27,561 bases of DNA from Methanothermobacter sp049720995 (GTDB lineage Archaea > Methanobacteriota > Methanobacteria > Methanobacteriales > Methanothermobacteraceae), in NCBI RefSeq assembly GCF_049720995.1, contig NZ_JBNASF010000021.1:1-27561 (forward strand), written 5' to 3'. Under the pieces are notes generated by a model that was not told the origin of the DNA, ran no database searches, and was given only the letters and a program-made list of their open reading frames with translations. The number at the start of each line of letters is the position of its first letter. Positions within the stretch are counted from its first letter, which is position 1. The position numbers and the translations under genes were made by a program. Below, in pieces: positions 21,760 to 27,561 of the stretch.

Positions 21760-23670
21760 TCACATGATAAATGGCAGTATCCTTGCAAAGATTCCCCCCA
21801 GGAACAGGGCGGTTCCAAGGTTTGCAATGGTTATTATGGATGTGGATTTCCACCCGAATTCCCGTGCAAGTACTGCTATTGTTGAAAGGCAGGGGAAGTA
21901 GAGCATACCCACCAGGGTGAGGACGAGGATCTGGGGTGCTGTAAGTGCTGCCCCAATATCTGTTCCAACCAGTGATACAAGCCCCAGGAGGATGAACTCC
22001 TTCCTTACAGCCCCAAGGATCAGGAGTACCCCTGCAAATACAGGCAGGTGTAACCAGCCAGCTGTAAGTGGTGCCATGATATTGCTCACAGGATTCAGGA
22101 ACCCGAGGGCGTAGAGGATCTGTATGAGTGCGCTTCCAATTATGTATATTGGGAATACAAGGTATATGAGGGACTTTGTCCTTGTCCAGGTCTGCCTTGC
22201 GATGACCCTGAAGGATGGCATCTTGAGGGAGTGCATCTCCATTATAAGGCCGGTTGTTTCCCCAGGGAGTGCCTTCAATGCAAGTTTACCCATTATGAAT
22301 ATTATGAGGAGGTCGAGGGCGTATAACCCTATGGCCCACCATACGCTGACAAAGAGGGCCACAAGTCCAAGTATGAGGATTGTCCTTGCGGCGCAGGGCG
22401 CGAAGGATATTGCAAAGGCTGCAAGGAGCCTCTCCCTGGGGGTTTCAAGTATCCTTGTACTGTCGATTGCCGGTACACTGCAACCGTATCCGAGTATCAG
22501 GGGTATCAGGGCTTTGCCATGGAGCCCTATCTTTCTCATGAAAGCATCCATCATGAATGCAACCCTGGTGAGAAGCCCAGAATTCTCGATGTAGGATAGC
22601 ATGAGGTAGAATGGTATGACAAATGGTATCACGAGGGTTAAACCTGCCACTATACCTCCGAAGGCACCGTTCCATATTATGGATTCAATTGAACCTGAGA
22701 ACTGGGGGTCAACTGGTTGAAAGAATCCGAAGATACCTGTAAGTGTATCTGATAGGAATTTACCCACAACGAAGGTCCAGAGGAGGAGACCTCCAACAAC
22801 GAGGATCGATGATATGTAACCGTAGATGGGGTGTGTGAGGAAACTGTCAAGGCGCTCTGAGAGAGATTTTTTTATCTCTGATTGTTTCTGTGCACCTGCC
22901 GCTATCATATTTGATAGTGCGTATCTCTCAGAGGCCATAACAGAGAATGATGGCTCATTGTGTATTTTTTCGATCTGGGCTGCAAGTTCAGCTGCAAGTT
23001 TTTTCACGTCGGATGGCATCATGGCACTTATTTCAGGGTCGTTTTCAAGGAGCTTTATGGAAACCCATCTCTTTGAATAGCCCTCTGGAATTTCAGGGAG
23101 TGCTTCCATAAGTGTTCTTATGTGGCTTTCAACCTCCTCCCCGTATTCTATGACCTCTGGTTTTATCCCCCTATCAGCCACTTCAAGGGTTTTCCTGAGG
23201 AGCTTCTGGAGTCCCTGGCCCTTAACCGCCACTGTTGATACAACAGGCACACCCAGCGCACCCTCAAGTTTCTCCTCGTCTATCACTATTCCCTTCTGCC
23301 TGGCCATATCCACCTGGTTGATGCAGATAACCATGGGGACCTCCATCTCCATGAGCTGGAGTGTGAAGAAGAGGTTCCTCTCAAGGACAGACGCATCAAG
23401 CACGTTTATGACGACATCGGGTTTCTCGTTGACTATGAACTCCCTGGAGACTATCTCCTCCATGGAGTAGGTTGAAAATGAGTATATGCCTGGAAGGTCA
23501 ATTATGTGGATGTCCCGGCCCTGAAATTTAAGGTGGCCCTCTGCCCTTTCAACGGTTTTCCCTGGCCAGTTCCCGACTATCTGGTTTGATCCTGTTAGCT
23601 GGTTGAAGATCACGCTTTTACCGACATTGGCGTTTCCTGCAAGTGCAACTGTTATCTCAGATTTCTCCAT
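21760..23670 (-). CDS. feoB: ferrous iron transport protein B (FeoB)
   Basis: A 636-residue inner-membrane Fe2+ transporter. The N-terminal G domain has G1 GNANVGKS (12-19), G2 region GNWPGKTVE, G3 DLPG and G4 NQVD. A helical GDI-like domain follows (about 150-280), then about eight or more membrane helices with two Gate regions and the conserved GYGCSVPAIDSTR containing a pore Cys. It starts at ATG 23670, 46 bp after the DtxR-type regulator gene. No separate feoA is present; the regulator carries a FeoA-like domain. Iron demand is high in a methanogen rich in Fe-S proteins. Confidence 0.96.
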   Translation of the reverse strand: MEKSEITVALAGNANVGKSVIFNQLTGSNQIVGNWPGKTVERAEGHLKFQGRDIHIIDLPGIYSFSTYSMEEIVSREFIVNEKPDVVINVLDASVLERNLFFTLQLMEMEVPMVICINQVDMARQKGIVIDEEKLEGALGVPVVSTVAVKGQGLQKLLRKTLEVADRGIKPEVIEYGEEVESHIRTLMEALPEIPEGYSKRWVSIKLLENDPEISAMMPSDVKKLAAELAAQIEKIHNEPSFSVMASERYALSNMIAAGAQKQSEIKKSLSERLDSFLTHPIYGYISSILVVGGLLLWTFVVGKFLSDTLTGIFGFFQPVDPQFSGSIESIIWNGAFGGIVAGLTLVIPFVIPFYLMLSYIENSGLLTRVAFMMDAFMRKIGLHGKALIPLILGYGCSVPAIDSTRILETPRERLLAAFAISFAPCAARTILILGLVALFVSVWWAIGLYALDLLIIFIMGKLALKALPGETTGLIMEMHSLKMPSFRVIARQTWTRTKSLIYLVFPIYIIGSALIQILYALGFLNPVSNIMAPLTAGWLHLPVFAGVLLILGAVRKEFILLGLVSLVGTDIGAALTAPQILVLTLVGMLYFPCLSTIAVLAREFGWKSTSIITIANLGTALFLGGIFARILPFIM

Positions 23671-23716
23671 CGGTACACACTTCCCGGATTGAAATTCGGT
23701 TCCCTCTAACAGAAAT

Positions 23717-24433
23717 TCAGCTTTCTGTGTCTATGAATACGTTGTCTGCTATATCCCTTCCAAGGGCCACCCTTGACCCCCGGACCTCCACCTCGATGGG
23801 TCCGCTGAGAGGTGCCCTCTTGATCATTCTTATGGGGACTCCAAGTGTTATTCCCATGTCCATGAGCCTCCTTAAAACCCTGTAGTCCCCCCGTATGAAG
23901 GAAACCCTTCCAGTCTGTTTTTCATCCATCTCTGTGAGTGATTTCAGGTTCCCCTCACGGCACCCTATTTCCTCAACATCCTTATCCTTCAGCTCAATGC
24001 ATTCCCCGCATGTCTGGAATTTGAAGTCGCAGGCAGGGATTGGATTTGCGTCGGGGCACTCACCTGGCATTTGGAGGAGCTGGCAGAGGGCCCTTTCTGC
24101 ATCATCGGAGAGCGAATGTTCCATCTCACATGCCTGTATGTGTATCCTGTCCCTCCTGATTCCAAGTATATCGTGGAGGAACCGTTCCAGCAGGCGGTGC
24201 TTCCTTGTTATTCTTCGGGCTATCCTGTATCCCTTTTCTGTGAGCACCGCCCCACGGTAGGGGGAGTAGTTAACATATCCTTCAGAATCAAGTTTTTTAA
24301 GCATCTGGGTTACACTGGCAGGGGCTATTCCCATTTCCCTTGATATTTTGGTTGTAGTGGCATTTTTACTGGATTCTGATAGCCGGTAGATGGTTTCAAG
24401 GTACTCCTCTATATTTTCGCTGAGATGCTTCAT
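23717..24433 (-). CDS. DtxR-family iron-dependent transcriptional regulator with C-terminal FeoA-like domain
   Basis: 238 residues: an N-terminal winged helix (ISREMGIAPASVTQMLKKL), a dimerisation/metal domain, a Cys-rich linker and an SH3/FeoA-like domain (about 170-238, LMDMGITLGVPIRMI). With the ATG at 24433, ligands fall on the same numbers as in DtxR: His79, Glu83, His98, Cys102, Glu105, His106. Residue 10 is Glu rather than Met. Cys102 favours iron over manganese sensing. The linker has Cys126, 135, 142, 145 and 158, which is unusual. I chose ATG 24433 because GGTGA upstream is its ribosome site; a GTG at 24442 lies inside that site. It probably represses itself and feoB through the two boxes over its start. 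Confidence 0.92.
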   Translation of the reverse strand: MKHLSENIEEYLETIYRLSESSKNATTTKISREMGIAPASVTQMLKKLDSEGYVNYSPYRGAVLTEKGYRIARRITRKHRLLERFLHDILGIRRDRIHIQACEMEHSLSDDAERALCQLLQMPGECPDANPIPACDFKFQTCGECIELKDKDVEEIGCREGNLKSLTEMDEKQTGRVSFIRGDYRVLRRLMDMGITLGVPIRMIKRAPLSGPIEVEVRGSRVALGRDIADNVFIDTES

Positions 24434-24475
24434 TAGGTTCACCTAAAGGCTTGCTGTTAATTTAGTTAAACCTAA
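24433..24475 (-). promoter_or_regulatory. two DtxR-like operator boxes over the dtxR-feoB start region
   Basis: Minus-strand boxes TTAGGTTTAACTAA (24475-24462) and TTAGGTGAACCTAA (24446-24433) share 11 of 14 bases. Both follow the TTAGG half-site symmetry of DtxR/IdeR operators. The upstream box lies just after the TATA box; the second covers the ribosome site and ends at the A of the ATG. Confidence 0.7.
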
Positions 24476-24477
24476 TT

Positions 24478-24486
24478 CAATATAAG
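24478..24486 (-). promoter_or_regulatory. TATA box of the dtxR-feoB operon
   Basis: cttatattg on the minus strand lies about 50 bp before the ATG; the predicted start near 24455 falls between the two operator boxes. Confidence 0.55.
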
Positions 24487-24583
24487 GTTTTCTAAATGGT
24501 TGTGGTAAGAAGTTTTTCGCAGTTTGTCCTCATGTGCTGGTGTAAAAATTAGAGTTCCGGTGTTAGCACATTCCGGCATTCTG

Positions 24584-24613
24584 AATAAAAGAAAAAAGGG
24601 ATTTTTCCTTTCC
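24584..24613 (-). terminator. terminator after the acs-satP operon
   Basis: On the minus strand a weak AAAGG/CCTTT hairpin followed by TTTTTTCTTTT begins about 5-10 bp past the SatP stop. Confidence 0.55.
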
Positions 24614-24616
24614 CGG

Positions 24617-25210
24617 TCATATGGGTAGAAAATCCCTTCCATGGGTTTCGTTTATAACCTCGGCAAGGCCAACGTACATTGCAGCGGCCCCTGTGAATAT
24701 ACCCTCATAACCTGCGATGGTGGTTATGAGGCCTGACCCTGTGATCTCACCGGCTGTAAGCAGGAAGAAGAGCACTGCAAGGCTTATGAATATCACCTGT
24801 ATGCCTCTCCTGAGCTTGAGGGTTGCAATGAACATCACCAGTGTAAACAGACCCCACATGAAGAGGTATGATGCCATCGCAACCGGGTCGGCTGCTGTAG
24901 CTGCACTGCCGGCTGTTTCAATGAACTTCAGCCTTGGAATCACAAGCAGAAGTACCAGTGACCACCAGAAAAGTCCATATGAGCCGAATGCAACTGTACC
25001 AAAGGTGTTGCCCTTCCTGTATTCCATCACACTTGCCAGTATCTGGGCTATACCCCCGTAGGCGAACCCCATTGCAAGTATCATGCTGTTTATGGGGAAA
25101 AGCCCTGCGTTGTGGAGGTTCAGAAGTACGGTGGTTATGCCGAAGCCCAGAAGCCCCAGGGGAGCAGGGTTGGCAGTTTTATCTGATATAACCACTTCTT
25201 TTTCAGTCAT
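24617..25210 (-). CDS. SatP/YaaH (GPR1/FUN34) family acetate transporter
   Basis: A 197-residue membrane protein with six predicted helices. The family signature NPAPLGLLGFG starts at residue 14, before the first helix. GFAYGGIAQILASVMEYRKGNTFG and the FGSYGLFWWS segment are strongly conserved. These proteins carry acetate or succinate, probably with protons. ATG at 25210 follows AGGAGGT, 14 bp after the acetyl-CoA synthetase gene, so uptake and activation of acetate are encoded together. Confidence 0.93.
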   Translation of the reverse strand: MTEKEVVISDKTANPAPLGLLGFGITTVLLNLHNAGLFPINSMILAMGFAYGGIAQILASVMEYRKGNTFGTVAFGSYGLFWWSLVLLLVIPRLKFIETAGSAATAADPVAMASYLFMWGLFTLVMFIATLKLRRGIQVIFISLAVLFFLLTAGEITGSGLITTIAGYEGIFTGAAAMYVGLAEVINETHGRDFLPI

Positions 25211-25224
25211 TTTTTTACCTCCTT

Positions 25225-27129
25225 CTATTCTTCAAGGGTTGAGGTATCACCGAGGTCCTTTCCCTCCTCCCTGGCCCTCAGTATTCTCCTCATTATTTTT
25301 CCTGACCTTGTTTTAGGGAGCCTGTCAACCTGCACCATTTCCCCGATAACAGCCACGGGTCCCAGTTCGTGGCGCAGGTGCCTTTTGAGTTCCTCGATGA
25401 GGGCTGCGTTTAACTTATGGCCCTTCCTGAGTATGAGGAATGCCTTTATGACCTCCCCCTTGATTGGGTCTGCCTTACCTATGACCGCTGCCTCGGCAAC
25501 TGCAGGGTGGGCCACGAAGACTGATTCAACCTCTGCTGTACCGATCCTGTGCCCTGCTATGTTGAGGACGTCATCTGATCTACCCTGTATCCAGAAGTAG
25601 CCGTCTTCGTCCTTCCTTGCCATGTCACCTGCAGTGTAGACTCCACCAGGGATCTGTTTCCAGTATACGTTGAGGTACCTCTCCTCGTCGTTGAAGAGTG
25701 TCCTGAACATTGCAGGCCACGGTTTCTTTATTACAAGGAATCCACCCTTACCCAGTGGCACAGGGTCTCCCTTCTCGTCAACCACATCCGCCTCGATGCC
25801 AGGGAGGGGTTTGGTGACGGATCCCGGTTTAAGGGGGGTTACAGGCAGTGGCGCTATGAGGTGCATCCCTGTTTCGGTCTGCCACCATGTATCGATTATC
25901 GGGCATTTTTCCCTTCCAATGTGTCTGTGGTACCACATCCATGCCTCAGGGTTTATTGGTTCACCCACGGTTCCAAGGATCTTAAGGGAGTCAAGTTTGT
26001 AGCGTTGCGGGTGTTTTTCACCGAACCTCATGAGGTGCCTTATTGCTGTGGGGGCTGTGTAAAACTTTGTGACACCGTATTTTTCCACTATGCTCCACCA
26101 GACCCCAGGGTCCGGGTAGTCAGGGGCCCCCTCATAGATCAGTGTCGTTGTTCCAAGAAGTAGGGGTCCGTATACGACGTAGCTGTGCCCGGTTATCCAT
26201 CCTATGTCTGCTGTGCACCACCAGAGGTCCCCGTTATGGATGTCAAAGGTCATCTCAAGGGTTGATGCTACCCCCACCATGTATCCTCCTGTTGTGTGGA
26301 GTACACCCTTTGGTTTCCCGGTACTTCCTGAGGTGTAGAGTATGAAGAGGGGGTCCTCTGCATCCATCACCTCTGCCTCGCACCGGTCATCCTCGCCCTC
26401 TATGAGCCTGTCGAACAGCATTTCACGCCCGCTTATATCTGACATCTCTATGTCGATGTCTGTGTGCTTCACAACAACTGTTGTCTCTATTGTGGGGCAC
26501 TGGAGGATGGCCTCGTCAACGATTGGTTTGAGTTCTATCACCCCACCCCTTCTGTAGGTTCCGTCTGCTGTTATTATGATCTTGGCCTTTGCATCGTTGA
26601 GGCGTTCCACAAGTGCTCCGACGCTCAGACCTGAATAGATGACGCTGTGAACGGCCCCTATCTTTGCACAGGCCAGCATTGATATAACGAGTTCCGGGCA
26701 CATGGGGAGGTACATTGCAACGGCGTCGCCCTTTTTGATTCCAAGGCTTTTAAGGGCATTGGCTGTCCTGTTGACCTCTCTGTGCAGTTCATAGTAGGTC
26801 AGCTTCCTCTCATCTCCCCTCTCGTTCACGTAGAGAATGGCGACCTGGTTCCTCTTGTCTGTATCCAGCCATCTGTCCACGGCGTTGTGGGTCATGTTGA
26901 TCTTACCGTTCACGAACCACCTGTAGAATGGCTTGTTGCTCTCGTCAAGTACCTTGTCCCATTTCCTGAACCATTCGAATCTTTTTGCCTTTTCGGCCCA
27001 GTATTTCTCATGGTCCTTTCCCTTTTCCAGCTCGGCCTCCCAGTTTTTTATATGGGCCTCCTCCACGATGGTGTAGTGTGGTTTGAAGACCCTTGTTTCT
27101 TCCAGGAGAACTGAGGTATCCTTTGACAT
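25225..27129 (-). CDS. acs: acetyl-CoA synthetase (AMP-forming)
   Basis: A 634-residue cytosolic enzyme making acetyl-CoA from acetate, CoA and ATP. Motifs: P-loop YTSGSTGKPKG (265-275), DTWWQTETG, the hinge region FWIQGRSDDVLNIAGHRIG, and PKTRSGK with Lys611, the lysine acetylated in bacterial homologues. Length is typical and the frame is intact. As I recall, the deltaH genome annotation splits acs genes into two ORFs, which is not the case here. In an autotrophic methanogen it supports acetate assimilation; the SatP gene lies 14 bp downstream. The ATG has only a weak ribosome site. A large palindrome lies just upstream of its TATA box. Confidence 0.97.
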   Translation of the reverse strand: MSKDTSVLLEETRVFKPHYTIVEEAHIKNWEAELEKGKDHEKYWAEKAKRFEWFRKWDKVLDESNKPFYRWFVNGKINMTHNAVDRWLDTDKRNQVAILYVNERGDERKLTYYELHREVNRTANALKSLGIKKGDAVAMYLPMCPELVISMLACAKIGAVHSVIYSGLSVGALVERLNDAKAKIIITADGTYRRGGVIELKPIVDEAILQCPTIETTVVVKHTDIDIEMSDISGREMLFDRLIEGEDDRCEAEVMDAEDPLFILYTSGSTGKPKGVLHTTGGYMVGVASTLEMTFDIHNGDLWWCTADIGWITGHSYVVYGPLLLGTTTLIYEGAPDYPDPGVWWSIVEKYGVTKFYTAPTAIRHLMRFGEKHPQRYKLDSLKILGTVGEPINPEAWMWYHRHIGREKCPIIDTWWQTETGMHLIAPLPVTPLKPGSVTKPLPGIEADVVDEKGDPVPLGKGGFLVIKKPWPAMFRTLFNDEERYLNVYWKQIPGGVYTAGDMARKDEDGYFWIQGRSDDVLNIAGHRIGTAEVESVFVAHPAVAEAAVIGKADPIKGEVIKAFLILRKGHKLNAALIEELKRHLRHELGPVAVIGEMVQVDRLPKTRSGKIMRRILRAREEGKDLGDTSTLEE

Positions 27130-27177
27130 TTTTCATACCGCCATTTTTCTTGGGTGATAGTAGTAAGTTTTTCTGGA

Positions 27178-27219
27178 CTTATATATTTTACTATTATTAA
27201 TCATGATAAATAATAGTAA
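27178..27219 (-). promoter_or_regulatory. acs promoter: TATA box with adjoining 32-bp near-perfect palindrome
   Basis: The minus-strand TATA box (aatatataag, about 27178-27187) is about 50 bp before the ATG. Directly upstream, 27188-27219 is an inverted repeat with arms tactattatt / aataatagta around tcatga, with a single mismatched pair. This is the place for a regulator blocking or aiding TFB/TBP. Confidence 0.6.
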
Positions 27220-27261
27220 TTTAAAAATTTTTATTAAATACCTTGAAAAAAATATTGGGTG

Positions 27262-27561
27262 TTACATCATTGGGGGCATTCCACCCATTCCACCCATTCC
27301 TTCCATATCTTCCTGGTCCTTTGATGAAACATCAAAGCCCTTAGCTGCTATCATGTCGTCTATGCGGAGGATCATCTCAGCTGCCTCTGCAGCGGACTGG
27401 ATGGCCTGTTTCTTAACCCTCTGGGGTTCAAGAACTCCCTCCTCCTTCATGTCAACGACCTCACCATCGAAAACGTCAAGTCCCATGTAGGGTGACTCCT
27501 CGTGGGCAGCCCTGAGGTCCACCAGGACGTCGATGCTGTCAAGTCCAGCGTTCTCTGCAAG
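27262..27561 (-). CDS. thermosome (group II chaperonin) subunit, C-terminal fragment
   Basis: The last 99 residues of an ATP-dependent group II chaperonin subunit; the gene runs off the right edge. ENAGLDSIDVLVDLRAAHEE, GLDVFDGEVVDM and RVKKQAIQSAAEAAEMILRIDD are the conserved equatorial-domain C-terminus. The tail ends in the flexible GGM-type repeat (GMGGMGGMPPMM) that points into the folding chamber. The ATG-ATG-TAA end is clear. It lies upstream of acs on the same strand, with a 132-bp AT-rich gap between. Confidence 0.95.
   Translation of the reverse strand, partial: LAENAGLDSIDVLVDLRAAHEESPYMGLDVFDGEVVDMKEEGVLEPQRVKKQAIQSAAEAAEMILRIDDMIAAKGFDVSSKDQEDMEGMGGMGGMPPMM

Noticed and set aside
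24434..24442. GTG at 24442 as start of the DtxR regulator
   Set aside because: It lies inside the ribosome site and operator; the ATG at 24433 also gives metal ligand positions matching DtxR.

Overview
The window is chromosomal DNA of a thermophilic hydrogenotrophic methanogen, almost certainly a Methanothermobacter. Markers are the C-terminal half of a split family-B DNA polymerase, an ExoIII homologue nearly identical to Mth212 as I remember it, a group II chaperonin (thermosome) tail, an F420-hydrogenase beta-type protein, archaeal TATA boxes about 25 bp before inferred starts, GGTGA/GGAGG ribosome binding sites and frequent TTG/GTG starts. The ExoIII protein differs from remembered Mth212 at several positions, so this may be a sister species or strain rather than strain deltaH. 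It looks like stable core genome: no insertion sequence, integrase, CRISPR array, tRNA or rRNA was found.

Layout. 1-2858: N-terminus of an isopropylmalate-dehydrogenase-type enzyme (minus strand), a TPR protein, a HEAT-repeat protein and malate dehydrogenase. 3173-7922: a tight five-gene operon of pdxT and an archaeal glutamate synthase split into an amidotransferase, a GXGXG protein and a ferredoxin/FMN synthase subunit, together with an FrhB-like protein whose two domains are in reversed order. 8044-9950: an MFS exporter followed by a decayed copy of itself. 9962-10657: a protein with two CDGSH motifs. 10703-12305 (minus): a CbiM-type metal permease with two uncharacterised membrane-anchored exported proteins. 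12538-16186 (minus): a DEAD-box helicase, then the operon hypE, RDD membrane protein, 5-formyl-THF cyclo-ligase-like protein. 16467-20862: ribosomal protein S8e, PolB2, a HAD hydrolase, and an overlapping pair of AAA ATPase and membrane-anchored protein. 20940-27561 (minus): ExoIII/Mth212, feoB with its DtxR-type regulator, acs with a SatP acetate transporter, and the thermosome C-terminus.

Functional themes are nitrogen assimilation with a probable F420H2 or ferredoxin electron input, metal acquisition (Fe through FeoB, Co/Ni through CbiM) feeding hydrogenase maturation (HypE), acetate assimilation, and DNA replication and repair.

The points most worth a second look are: (1) the circularly permuted FrhB homologue with an inserted double-cluster ferredoxin between its halves; (2) two DtxR-like operators placed over the start region of the dtxR-feoB operon, with a regulator that keeps nearly all DtxR metal ligands at canonical positions; (3) large palindromes upstream of acs and rps8e; (4) the CbiM cassette lacking visible ATPase genes; (5) a recurring pattern of short direct duplications at or just past gene 3' ends, several spanning the stop codon.
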